Assembly (NCBI GenBank): GCA_016709145.1
Contig: JADJEK010000006.1
Span: forward strand, 248,001 to 312,000
Reading direction: 5' to 3'
DNA: 64,000 nt
From: Planctomycetota bacterium
GTDB taxonomy: Bacteria > Planctomycetota > B15-G4 > JADJEK01
The notes under the pieces are model-generated. The model ran no database searches. It worked only from the letters and a program-made list of their open reading frames with translations, and was not told the DNA's origin. Positions 7,956 to 16,894 of this stretch are shown here, in pieces (the first letter of the stretch is position 1; each line of letters starts with the position of its first letter). The translations under genes were made by a program, and so were the position numbers.

Positions 7956-10900
7956 CTGCATCAAGGCGAGCAGCGCCTCGCTGCGCGGTCGCAGCGGATG
8001 GTCCTTCGGCAGCGTCGCGAACACCTTGCGCGCGACGTCCGCCTTGCCCGCGATGTAGTTCCACGCGCCGAACTGGAACGCCGTGGCTCCGGTCAACTTG
8101 GTGTCGGACATCGCCCGGACGTACTCGCCGAGCGCCGGGTCGAGCTGGTTCGAACGGAAGAACAACTGCGCGCGCACGAGGCTGAGCCGCGGATCGTTGC
8201 CGGCCACTTCGACGAGGGACTTCAGCATCGTCGCGGCCAAGTGCGCTTGGTCCGCGCGCTCCGACAACAGCGTCATCGTGTACTCGAGCAACGTCTCCTT
8301 GTTGCGCGGTGCGAGCGACACCAGCAGGCGCATGTCGTCGAGTGTCTGTGCGCGGCGTCCGAACGCGAGCAACAGGCCGATGTGCTGACGCCGCAGGGGC
8401 ACGGAGGCGGGATCGGCGAGCAATCCGGCTTCGGTCAGATCGAGTGCTTCTTGCTCGAGTTTCTGCGCGGCGAGCAGGCTGGCGAAGTTCGCGATGGTCG
8501 CTCCGCTGCGCGCTGCGCGACGGTCGTCGGCGATGACGCCGGACACCGCGGCCGCGAGCTTGCGGACGTCTTCGATCGCCCCGGCCGCGATCATTCGCTG
8601 CGCGAGCGCGTACGCCACGTCGTACGAGTTCGGCGACGCCAGCACGATGCGTGACAGGACGTCCTTCGCCTCGGAGTCGAGCTCGGGACGGCCCGCGTAT
8701 CGCTCGATCACGAAGGCGCGCAGCATGTCGTCCTCGGTCGGTCGATCGGCGAACGCTTGCACCACGCGGCCCGCGAGTTCGTCGTCCTTCGACGCCATGG
8801 CGGCCAGCGCGCGCAGGCGCAGGATCTCGTCGTCGATCGGCCAGCGGTCGGCCGCTTGCTCGAGCGCGATGCGGGCTTCGGTCCAATTGCGGCGGGACAG
8901 CTCGGCGCGAGCCACGTAGACGTACGGCTCGCGTCGATTCGGGAACAGGGTGCGGCCGGCTTGCGCGAAGTCGTAGAGCACGACGCCCGTGGTGTCGGTG
9001 GACGTCAGCAGGTCGCACAGCGCCAGGAACGTGCGGAGGTCCGAAGGGTTGTCGGATTGCGCCTTGGTGAGCATCGGCACCGCGGCGGCCTTGCCGTTCT
9101 TCGCGGCGGTCCGCGCCGCGAGGAAGCGCAGCGCGCTCAGCGCGCGTCCGTCCCGAGCGACGAGGTCTTGCGCGATGGTGGCGGCGTCCGCTTCGAAACC
9201 GGCCCCTGCGGCTTCGAACAGCAGGAATCGAGCGCATGCTTCCCACGCCGACTTCCCGCTCGCGCCTTCGGTGTCGTACGACGTCTTCAACCACAGCAGC
9301 TCGGCTTCGGCGCCGGGTTCGATCGCCGAGTGCAGTTCGACGAGGTCCTCTTGGTCCGTGGGGGACTGCTGCACGCAGATCCACCAGGCGACGACGTCGT
9401 CGATCGGCACCAGCGCACCGCGGAGGTCGCGCTGGTAGCGCTTCACGAACGTCGTGGTCTCCGATTGGAACGGCGTCAACGCGTACGCGAGGGCGGTCGG
9501 GAGCGCGGCTTCGGCGCGCTTCGCCGTGTACTCGCGAGCGCGCTGCAAGTACTCGGCGGCGGCCTTGGCGCCGTTCTCGCGCAGCGTGAGCCCGAAGCAC
9601 GCCATCACCGTGGCATCGTCGAGGCGGGCGGCGACGTCGACGTGATCGCGGAGTTCGCGCAAGTGCTTGGGATCGCCGTTCAAGAACTCGTTGCGGCAGG
9701 CGCGGGACTCGAGCGTCAGTTGGTGCTCGGCCGAGAAGCGCGGCGCGATCGCGCGCGCGAACGCCGCGGCGTCGGCTCGGCGTCCGGCGTTCTCGAGTCG
9801 CGTCATCGAGGTTTCGACGTCGATCAACGGGATCACGTGTGCCTGGGCCGCGAGGTCCGTGGCGGCAGTTGCGGCCGCCGCGGAATCGCCCGAGAGCGCG
9901 TGGGCGACGACCAAGTGATGCAGGGCCTCCGCCGGATCGCCCATCAGTTTGCGCGCCGACTCCAGCGCGGTGATCGCGCGGTCGTATTGGGCCAGGTCCA
10001 GATAGGTTCGGCCGATGAGCAACTGCACGTCCGGCGCGTTCGAACCCAAGAACGGGAACAACTGCTCGAACGCACGTTTGGGTTCGCCCGCGTCGAGCGC
10101 TGCGAGCACGGGCAGCACGAGGACGCTGCGCGTCGCGCTGTGCCGCAACGCGCCGTCACGTACGCGGCGTGCGGCAGCGATGTCATCGGCGAGGTCGTAG
10201 GCCAACACGGCGAACCGCGCTGCATCCGTGTCGGACGGATCTTTGGCGAAGATCTCCTCGAACGACGCGGCGGCCGCGGCGTAGTGGCCTTCGTCGAGGC
10301 TGTAGAGCGCTTGTCGGAACGCGAACTCACGCACGTCGGGTTCGTCGTGGGTCGCGCGGAACATGAGGTTTTGAGCCTCGCCGATCTCGCCGGCACGCGC
10401 GAACTCCTCGGCCATCAACCAGGCGACTGCGGGGTCGCGTGCGGCGCGCAATTCGGTGCCCGCGGCTTCGGTCAGAGCCGCAGCGATGCGTGGCGCGGAG
10501 CGCGAGGCGTTGACGTTCTTGCCGTCGGCGCCGATCGTGCGCAGTCGATCGAACACGGCTTGGCGCTTGGTGCGCAGACCCTCGGTCGCGGCCTTGGCGC
10601 GATCCAGCGGCGTCGATCCACTGGCGTCCTTCCGCGTCTGCGCCAACGCGAGCCACGTCGAGAACAGCGCCGGATCGCGGCGTGAATTGCGCAGGGCCAC
10701 GAGCAGGTCGTTGGCCGCGTCGGCGGAGCGCCCGAGTTCCTGGAGCAACGTCGCGCGCCGCTTGCGCAGTTCGGGATCGCGCGGCGACAACTCGACCATC
10801 GCGTTCGCGATCGCAAGGCCTCGATCGAACTGCTTGGCCCGCACGTGCGCGTCGAGCAGTCCGAGCACGAAGCGCTCGACGCGATCGGGGCGCAGGACCG

Positions 10901-12071
10901 ACGGGTCCTTGTCGCGCTTCATGCGCAGCGCGTCGTAGGCCTCGTTCAGCCAATCGATGGCGACTTCGGGCTTGTTCTCCCACTCCAACGCGGCGATGCC
11001 GCGGTAGCCGCAGATGCGCATGTCGACGCCGCGTCGCGTCTTCAGGTGGGCTTCGGCCGCCGCGATGAATTTGGCGCGTTGCCCGGGGTCGATTTCGGCG
11101 GTCCAGAACCACGCTTCGAGATGGTCCTGGATGCGCACGAGCGGCGCCGCGTCGATTCCGCCTTCCATGTCGAGCACGTCCTGGTACGCGGCCATCGCGG
11201 CACTCGGGATCCCGAGGCGCAACATGACGCGCGCGAGCAACAGGTGCGATTCGCGGCGCAGTCCGGGCACCAGCGTCGTGGTCAACAGGATCTGGAGTTC
11301 TTCCTTCGCCTGCAGCAAGCGGCCCAAGCGGAAGTCGATCTCGGCGCGCGCGAGCGACGCGCGCGCCACGATGTCGCGCGACGTGCGGACGTCGCCGAGC
11401 AACGAGTCGGCTTCGCGCAGGCGCGACCAGCACGACTGCAGCGTCGCTTGGACCTCGTCCCGGGTCGGGCCGGGCGGCAAGACGTCGACGAGTTCGCGTC
11501 GGGCCGTCGAATTGAACTCGGGCGCGTCGAGCACGTCTTCGATGAGTTGGACGACGCGGAACGGCTCGGGGTGCGAACCGGTCAGCGTCTGCGCCAATCG
11601 GTCGGTTTCGTAGGTGATCGAGTTCAAGCGGATCGAAGCGGCGATCAAACGGAACGCCGGCGCCAGCGGCATGCGCTTGTGCGCGCCGTCGATCGCGGTC
11701 AGTGCCACGTCGTATTCGCGCCGCGCCGCGAGCACGTTGGCCTCGAACACGACGAACGTCTGGTTCTGTGGGCTCAGGGCCAAAGCCCGGCGGATGTCGT
11801 GCAGAGCACTCTGGCTCAGGCCGAGCGAGTTCGACGCGGAGGCACGCACGAACCACAGGTCGTAATTGCCGTCGTCGTTCGCGAGGCCACGATCCGCGGC
11901 CTCGATCGCTTCGCCGTACGCGGCCTCCGCCAGCTTGTCGGCGGCGACACGCGACCAGTCCTTCGGCTTCTGTCCCGACCACACCACGAACACGAGTGCG
12001 CCGATGAGGATCAGACCGAGGAACAGCAATTTGCCGCCGGACTTGCGGCGCGCTCGGGAGCGTCGAGGCAT
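7947..12071 (-). CDS. very large membrane-anchored TPR protein
   Basis: A 1374-residue protein. A basic N-terminus (PRRSRARRKSGGK) is followed by one membrane segment (LLFLGLILIGALVFVVW, about residues 15-31), then an almost continuous array of helical TPR-like repeats (alternating small and aromatic residues, A-x-x-x-P ends) to the C-terminus. Topology suggests the repeat region is periplasmic. XrtA/PEP-CTERM loci usually carry a large TPR lipoprotein (PrsT); this may be the functional counterpart, but it has an uncleaved anchor instead of a lipobox and is about 400 residues longer (inference). The ATG at 12071 was preferred because the membrane anchor follows it; a longer frame runs upstream into the next gene's antisense. 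It is probably co-transcribed with the hydrolase-like gene 74 bases upstream. Confidence 0.75.
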   Translation of the reverse strand: MPRRSRARRKSGGKLLFLGLILIGALVFVVWSGQKPKDWSRVAADKLAEAAYGEAIEAADRGLANDDGNYDLWFVRASASNSLGLSQSALHDIRRALALSPQNQTFVVFEANVLAARREYDVALTAIDGAHKRMPLAPAFRLIAASIRLNSITYETDRLAQTLTGSHPEPFRVVQLIEDVLDAPEFNSTARRELVDVLPPGPTRDEVQATLQSCWSRLREADSLLGDVRTSRDIVARASLARAEIDFRLGRLLQAKEELQILLTTTLVPGLRRESHLLLARVMLRLGIPSAAMAAYQDVLDMEGGIDAAPLVRIQDHLEAWFWTAEIDPGQRAKFIAAAEAHLKTRRGVDMRICGYRGIAALEWENKPEVAIDWLNEAYDALRMKRDKDPSVLRPDRVERFVLGLLDAHVRAKQFDRGLAIANAMVELSPRDPELRKRRATLLQELGRSADAANDLLVALRNSRRDPALFSTWLALAQTRKDASGSTPLDRAKAATEGLRTKRQAVFDRLRTIGADGKNVNASRSAPRIAAALTEAAGTELRAARDPAVAWLMAEEFARAGEIGEAQNLMFRATHDEPDVREFAFRQALYSLDEGHYAAAAASFEEIFAKDPSDTDAARFAVLAYDLADDIAAARRVRDGALRHSATRSVLVLPVLAALDAGEPKRAFEQLFPFLGSNAPDVQLLIGRTYLDLAQYDRAITALESARKLMGDPAEALHHLVVAHALSGDSAAAATAATDLAAQAHVIPLIDVETSMTRLENAGRRADAAAFARAIAPRFSAEHQLTLESRACRNEFLNGDPKHLRELRDHVDVAARLDDATVMACFGLTLRENGAKAAAEYLQRAREYTAKRAEAALPTALAYALTPFQSETTTFVKRYQRDLRGALVPIDDVVAWWICVQQSPTDQEDLVELHSAIEPGAEAELLWLKTSYDTEGASGKSAWEACARFLLFEAAGAGFEADAATIAQDLVARDGRALSALRFLAARTAAKNGKAAAVPMLTKAQSDNPSDLRTFLALCDLLTSTDTTGVVLYDFAQAGRTLFPNRREPYVYVARAELSRRNWTEARIALEQAADRWPIDDEILRLRALAAMASKDDELAGRVVQAFADRPTEDDMLRAFVIERYAGRPELDSEAKDVLSRIVLASPNSYDVAYALAQRMIAAGAIEDVRKLAAAVSGVIADDRRAARSGATIANFASLLAAQKLEQEALDLTEAGLLADPASVPLRRQHIGLLLAFGRRAQTLDDMRLLVSLAPRNKETLLEYTMTLLSERADQAHLAATMLKSLVEVAGNDPRLSLVRAQLFFRSNQLDPALGEYVRAMSDTKLTGATAFQFGAWNYIAGKADVARKVFATLPKDHPLRPRSEALLALMQSR

Positions 12072-12145
12072 GCGGTCCAATTTTCCAGACTCGGGGCGCG
12101 GGCGTGGGACCGCTGCCGTCGATGGGGGTGCGTGAGCGCCCGGCA

Positions 12146-13036
12146 TCATAGGTTGACGCGGAAGAAGTCCACCAGCCCGGCCCAGCGATCCACGTCGTCG
12201 GTCGAGTCCGGCAGGGGGTCGAGCGCCGCGGTGCCACCGGCGGCGGCTTGCACCGTGCGTGCGCGGCGGTCGGCGCCACGCGCGTCGTCGAACAGGATCT
12301 GCGTCGGAGCATCGAGACGCGCCAGCACCGAGCGCGCGTCGAACTCGGACTGATCCACGCCCGACACCAGTCCCGCGCCGAGCAGCGCCAGGAACGACTG
12401 TGGGATCACGAACGGAGCCGGAATGCGCGACCAGTCGGAGATCGACGCGGCCACGAAGTCGCGCGCGTTCACGCTCGGATCGAGCGCGGCGACGGCGCCG
12501 ATGCGGTCGTCGAGCGCGGCCGCCATGAGGCACGAGGTCCCAGCGTCGTGCATGCCGAACAGGCCGATCGACCGCGTCGCCGTCCAGCCCTCCTGGACGA
12601 TGCGGTCGATGACGTGACCGAGTTCCACGCCTTCACCACCGAACAGCGGCTGCGCGTCGCCGTCGCTGCGGCCGTGGGCCCTGCGGTCGAGCAGGATCAC
12701 GTCGAACCCGTCTTGCCACAGCGCGTACGCCGGAGCGACGACGTCGCAGCGATTGCCGCCGAACGGATGCAGCAGCACGACCGTGGCCCGGCCACCGCCG
12801 CCGACGACGGTGCCGTTCCAATGCTCGCGATCGGCGACCTGGATCTGGACCTCGCGCGAATCGGTGAGGAACTCGAGGCTCGCGCCGTCCGGCAGGGCAT
12901 TGCGCAACTCGTCGATCGAGAAGTGCTTGCGCGTCGGCTTCGCGAGCATTCCCGCCCCGATGAAGAACGAGAACGGCAGGGAGATGGCGTAGACCACTCC
13001 GGCACCGACGACGAAGCGACGCAGTAGACCGAGCAT
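12146..13036 (-). CDS. membrane-anchored alpha/beta-hydrolase-like protein, catalytic residues not evident
   Basis: A 296-residue protein with an N-terminal hydrophobic segment (about residues 9-29) and a fold recognisable as an alpha/beta hydrolase: TVVLLHPFGGNR (oxyanion strand-loop), DVILLDRRAHGRSDG and the nucleophile-elbow region SIGLFGMHDAGTSCL. Where family members have G-x-S-x-G, this protein reads G-M-H-D-A-G (161-166), so no nucleophilic Ser sits in the elbow. The C-terminal part, where the catalytic His should be, contains no histidine. Thus a non-enzymatic or altered function is likely. The ATG at 13036 has GAGG about eight bases upstream. Genes on both sides share the strand (HK-like upstream, TPR downstream). 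Confidence 0.65.
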   Translation of the reverse strand: MLGLLRRFVVGAGVVYAISLPFSFFIGAGMLAKPTRKHFSIDELRNALPDGASLEFLTDSREVQIQVADREHWNGTVVGGGGRATVVLLHPFGGNRCDVVAPAYALWQDGFDVILLDRRAHGRSDGDAQPLFGGEGVELGHVIDRIVQEGWTATRSIGLFGMHDAGTSCLMAAALDDRIGAVAALDPSVNARDFVAASISDWSRIPAPFVIPQSFLALLGAGLVSGVDQSEFDARSVLARLDAPTQILFDDARGADRRARTVQAAAGGTAALDPLPDSTDDVDRWAGLVDFFRVNL

Positions 13037-13141
13037 GGCGGGGACCTCGCGGCAGAGATCGGCAGACCGCGGGGCTGGCTTGAGCCGGAGCTCGGAATTC
13101 GACGAGCCGGTCACCCGGTACTCGGGGCCTCGCCGGCCTGG

Positions 13142-14347
13142 TCAGTTGACCAGCGCGACCGGGAGGAACAGCCGGAGCTCGAGGTGGCCGTCTTCGCTCG
13201 ACTTGACGTCGAACGTGCCGCCGTGGGCCCGAGCGATGCCGTAGACGGCCGCGAGACTTTTCTTGCGCGTGCGGTCGGACGACACCGTGTTCTGGAACGG
13301 CAACAGCAGTCGGTCGGGGTGCACGGTCGCCAAGTGACGGCAGGATGCCGCGGCCTCGACCGCCACGCCGTCGGACTTGCGCACCAGGCGCAGGCTGAGG
13401 TCGCAGGGCTTCGCGTCCGCGTTCGCGATCAGGAACTCGAGGACGCGCGCCATCGCGTGCGTCAGTTGCTCGCGATCGACGAGCAGCGTGAAGTCACTGC
13501 CCGCACCGTTCGCGACGACGAGGGGGCGCACGGTTTCGAGCCCCGCCGTCTTCAGGGTGTCGCGGACCACGCGCTCGACGTCGACGAGCGTTCGCGTCGG
13601 CTTGCGCAGGCCGGTGAAGAACTCGAGGTCCTCGGTCAGCTCCGCGATGCGCTTCGATTCGCGCTCCATGGTGCGGTAGGCCTCGACCGCCTCTTGGTCC
13701 TTGGCGGTGCCGTTGTTGCCGAGCAAGCGCAACTGCAGCAATCCGCGGATCGTCGTCAGCGGGTTGTTGATCTCGTGCGCGAGTCCGCGCACGAGGAGCG
13801 CCAGGGCTTCGAGATCGGCGGCGCGCGCGGCGGGCCGTGCGGCGGCGGGCGCCGGTTGCGGCGGGTCGTGCGCGCTGGCGGGCGCGGGAGGGGGTGGCGG
13901 CGCGGTAGCGACCACGGGCGGTGCGGGTACCGGCGTCGGTTCGATCGCAGCGGTGCGCGCTGGCTTCGGGGTGGCTGCGACCGGCTCGTCGTCCTCGAGC
14001 GGGACGTTCGAGACGAGTTCGAGCAACTCGGCGGCGTCGGCAAGCGATGCGTTCTTCGGCAACAGCCGCGCGCCGGCAGCGGCGGCCTTCGCACCGTGCG
14101 CCGAGCCGTCGTCGAGCGCGACGACTTCGCATTTGGGGAAACGCCGCGACACGATCGCGAGCAAGGCCAGCGACCACTCGTGGCCGCGGGAGATGTCGAC
14201 GACGACGACGGCCGGCTCGGGTGCAGCGGGCGCGAACGCCGCAACGTCTCCGACGTCGAGCGCCACGACCTCGAGACGCGGGTACAGGCCGCGCAAGAAC
14301 GCGACCCACGCGTCGTTTCGCTGCCCGAACCAGAGCAGCCGACCCAT
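13142..14347 (-). CDS. histidine-kinase-like protein with receiver-like N-terminus and degenerate ATPase domain
   Basis: A 401-residue protein. Residues 1-112 resemble a receiver-like alpha/beta domain (AVVVVDISRG with an Asp at 51), followed by an Ala/Pro-rich linker (about 125-175), then a HisKA dimerisation helix with the H-box VRGLAHEINNPLTTIRG (His191). The C-terminal region has the size of a HATPase domain, but the usual D-x-G-x-G (G1) is replaced by A-A-S-C-R and the G-x-G-L-G (G2) by S-L-A-A-V-Y-G. Kinase activity is therefore doubtful although the H-box is perfect. No signal peptide. The start at 14347 has a G-rich stretch just upstream. It may deliver or receive phosphate through His191 in a pathway tied to the polysaccharide locus (inference). 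Confidence 0.7.
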   Translation of the reverse strand: MGRLLWFGQRNDAWVAFLRGLYPRLEVVALDVGDVAAFAPAAPEPAVVVVDISRGHEWSLALLAIVSRRFPKCEVVALDDGSAHGAKAAAAGARLLPKNASLADAAELLELVSNVPLEDDEPVAATPKPARTAAIEPTPVPAPPVVATAPPPPPAPASAHDPPQPAPAAARPAARAADLEALALLVRGLAHEINNPLTTIRGLLQLRLLGNNGTAKDQEAVEAYRTMERESKRIAELTEDLEFFTGLRKPTRTLVDVERVVRDTLKTAGLETVRPLVVANGAGSDFTLLVDREQLTHAMARVLEFLIANADAKPCDLSLRLVRKSDGVAVEAAASCRHLATVHPDRLLLPFQNTVSSDRTRKKSLAAVYGIARAHGGTFDVKSSEDGHLELRLFLPVALVN

Positions 14348-14897
14348 GGAACCCCCGAACCGAACCGGCGACCGCGGGCGTCGCCGCCTGGACCTGCGGA
14401 CGACCGTGGAGATTCGCGCGAGTGACGCGCCGCGGCGGTTCGTCGGGTCGACGCATCCGTCGTCGGAGGCACTCTGGTGCGAGCATCCATCGGCCGATCG
14501 ACCGTGCGGGACCTGCAAGTCCCGTCGCACCGGAAATCCGCGCCATGCGAACGCACGGCGCGGGGACCGAATTCCGGTGCGGAGGTCGATCGGTCGCGGA
14601 TTGTGTCGCCCGCGGTCGGAACTGGCAAGCACTCGGTCGAGAGGATCGTGATGCGACCGGACTCGGTGCGGCGCGCCGGAGCGCGGGTGTCGAGCCGCGC
14701 ATCCGAGCCAAGACGGCGGTTGCCAGGACGAGCGCCGGAGCCGAGAATGCCGCGTTCCCCGTCGGGCCGGTCTCCGCATCCGCGGCGCACGGCCCCTTTC
14801 AAGTCCGCGGGCTCGCCGCGTCGATGTTCGCCCCAGCGACCATGCGACGTGAACGGTGCGACGCAGCAGGACGACCAGGAGAGTTGCGGCCCATCCC
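14348..14897. other. 550-base intergenic region between divergent genes
   Basis: No supported gene is seen here. It separates the minus-strand kinase-like gene from the plus-strand GT2 gene, so promoters for both operons should lie inside. I could not pick a convincing -35/-10 pair in this GC-rich stretch. Confidence 0.5.
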
Positions 14898-15860
14898 ATG
14901 AGCAGCCTCGCGCCCGACGTCTCGATCGTGGTTCCCGTCTACAACGAGGAGGACAACATCCTTCCGTTGGTCGGCGCGATCGATTCGGTCATGCAGCGCG
15001 TGAAGCGTCCGTACGAGATCCTCGTCATCGACGACGGCAGCTCGGACCGCACGTGGGACAAGCTCGCGGAAGCGCGCAAGCGCCTGCCGCAACTCACCAT
15101 CGTGAGTCTGCGTCGGAACTTCGGCCAGACCGCCGCGCTCGCGGCCGGGTTCGACGCGGCGCGCGGGCGCCACATCGTGACGATGGACGGCGACTTGCAA
15201 AACGACCCCGAGGACATCCCGACGTTCCTCGCGCTGCTCGACGAGGGCTACGACCTCGTCTGCGGCTGGCGCCGCGATCGCAAGGACCGGTTCCTGTCGC
15301 GACGCTTGCCGTCGCGCGTCGCGAACGCGCTGCTGTCGGACCTCACCGGGGTGCGCGTGCATGACTTCGGGTGCACGCTGAAGGGCTATCGCGCGGCATT
15401 CGTGAAGCAGCTCCCGATCTATTCGGAGATGCACCGCTACATCCCCGCACTGGCCGGTTCGGTCGGCGCGCGCGTCACCGAAGTGGTGGTGCGGCACCAT
15501 CCGCGTCTGCACGGCAAGTCGAAGTACGGCATGACCCGCGTGATCCGAGTGCTCTACGACCTGGCCGCGCTGCGTCTGTTGACGCGGTTCGCGGCGCGTC
15601 CGCTGCACGCGTTCGGCGTGTTCTCGATCCCTTGCTTCCTGATCGCCGGGCCGTGGTTCCTGTTCACGTTCTTCGATCACACGACCGGCGCACTCGTCCA
15701 TTACTCGACGGTGGTGTTCCCGACGGTGTTGTTCCTGCTGACGTACCTCGGGTTCCACTTCCTCGTGGTCGGCCTGCTCGCCGAACTCGCGGTGAACGTG
15801 TTGCGGACGAAGTCCGAGATGGTCGTGCGCGTCCACGAAGCCGCGGGCGGTGCCGCATGA
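14898..15860 (+). CDS. GT2 family (DPM1/ArnC-like) glycosyltransferase
   Basis: About 320 residues. The GT-A domain starts VSIVVPVYNEEDNI, with DDGSSD, GQTAALAAGF and the D-x-D-like MDGDLQNDPEDIP. Two C-terminal membrane segments (about 235-262 and 275-300) are typical of polyprenyl-phosphate sugar transferases such as ArnC and GtrB. Expected role: transfer of a sugar to undecaprenyl phosphate on the cytoplasmic face. The ATG at 14898 gives the canonical N-terminus; an AGGAG lies 16 bases upstream, somewhat far, so the start could be 14856 (GTG). Coupled by ATGA to a second GT2 gene. Confidence 0.85.
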   Translation: MSSLAPDVSIVVPVYNEEDNILPLVGAIDSVMQRVKRPYEILVIDDGSSDRTWDKLAEARKRLPQLTIVSLRRNFGQTAALAAGFDAARGRHIVTMDGDLQNDPEDIPTFLALLDEGYDLVCGWRRDRKDRFLSRRLPSRVANALLSDLTGVRVHDFGCTLKGYRAAFVKQLPIYSEMHRYIPALAGSVGARVTEVVVRHHPRLHGKSKYGMTRVIRVLYDLAALRLLTRFAARPLHAFGVFSIPCFLIAGPWFLFTFFDHTTGALVHYSTVVFPTVLFLLTYLGFHFLVVGLLAELAVNVLRTKSEMVVRVHEAAGGAA

Positions 15861-16894
15861 GCGCGAACCCGATCAGCGTGCAACCGACTCAACCGGTCGT
15901 CCTCGATCTCTCGGTCGTGATCCCGGTGTTGACCGATGCGCCCGAGTTGCGCGCCGTCCTCGACGGCTGCGCCAAGGTGTTCGCGCGGCGCAAGCTGAAG
16001 GCGGAGTTCGTCGTCGTGCTCGACGGCGTGTCCGACCAGGTGTTCGATCAGGCGCAACGCGCGCGGCCGCCGGGGATGAACGTGCGTCTGGTGCGGTTGA
16101 ACCACCCGTTCGGCGAGTCGATCGCGCTCGCGGCCGGGTTCCGTATCGCGCAAGGGCGCATCGTCATGACGCTGCCGCCGTACCCGCAGATCGATCTCGA
16201 CGATCTCGACGGCGTGCTCGAAGCGGTCGACGACGGTTTCGACCTGGTCGGTGGTCTGCGCAAACCGCGCGTCGACCCGATCATGAACCGACTGCAGTCG
16301 GCGATCTTCAACTTCCTGATGCGCATCCTGACCGGTGTGCCGCTGCGCGACCTCAACTGCCCGTTGCGCGCGATGAAGCGCAAGGTGCTCGAGGACGTCA
16401 CGATCCAGGGCGACATGGTGCGCTTCCTGCCCGTGCTCGCGCATCGTCACGGTTTCCGCGTCGGCGAAGTCCGCGTGCGCCACATCCGCGAGCGCGGTCG
16501 CGCCGGCTTCTTCGGTGTCGGCGTCTACGTGCGGCGCTTCCTCGACATCATCACGCTGTTGTTCCTGTCGAAGTTCACGCGCGCGCCGCTGCGCTTCTTC
16601 GGCGTGCTCGGGATCATCGCGTTCGTCCTCGGCGTCCTGCTGTGCTCGTGGATCACGATCGACACGTTGTTCCTGACCGGCGAACCGCCGCGCAACAAGA
16701 TCTCGCTCGTGCTCGGCGTCATGTTGATCGTGCTCGGCGCGCAGGTGTTCTCGATCGGCCTGGTCGGCGAGATCATCATCTTCACGCAGGCGAAGAACCT
16801 GAAGGAGTACCGCCTGGTCGAGGAAGCCGAGGACCAGGCGCGACGCAAGAAGCGCGGCGACAGCAGCAGCGAGATCCGCGGAGGTCGCGCTTGA
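15857..16894 (+). CDS. second GT2 family glycosyltransferase with C-terminal membrane segments
   Basis: A 345-residue relative of the preceding gene, with VVLDLSVVIPVLTDAPELRAVL, FVVVLDGVSD, GESIALAAGFRIAQG and two hydrophobic segments (about 250-275 and 285-312). The canonical D-G-D-L-Q motif is replaced by TLPPYPQIDLDDL, so the metal-binding acidic pair is not obvious. It may form a heteromer with its neighbour or use another donor (inference). The ATG at 15857 overlaps the previous TGA. The 3' end carries GGAGG (16880-16884) that serves the next TTG start. Confidence 0.8.
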   Translation: MSANPISVQPTQPVVLDLSVVIPVLTDAPELRAVLDGCAKVFARRKLKAEFVVVLDGVSDQVFDQAQRARPPGMNVRLVRLNHPFGESIALAAGFRIAQGRIVMTLPPYPQIDLDDLDGVLEAVDDGFDLVGGLRKPRVDPIMNRLQSAIFNFLMRILTGVPLRDLNCPLRAMKRKVLEDVTIQGDMVRFLPVLAHRHGFRVGEVRVRHIRERGRAGFFGVGVYVRRFLDIITLLFLSKFTRAPLRFFGVLGIIAFVLGVLLCSWITIDTLFLTGEPPRNKISLVLGVMLIVLGAQVFSIGLVGEIIIFTQAKNLKEYRLVEEAEDQARRKKRGDSSSEIRGGRA

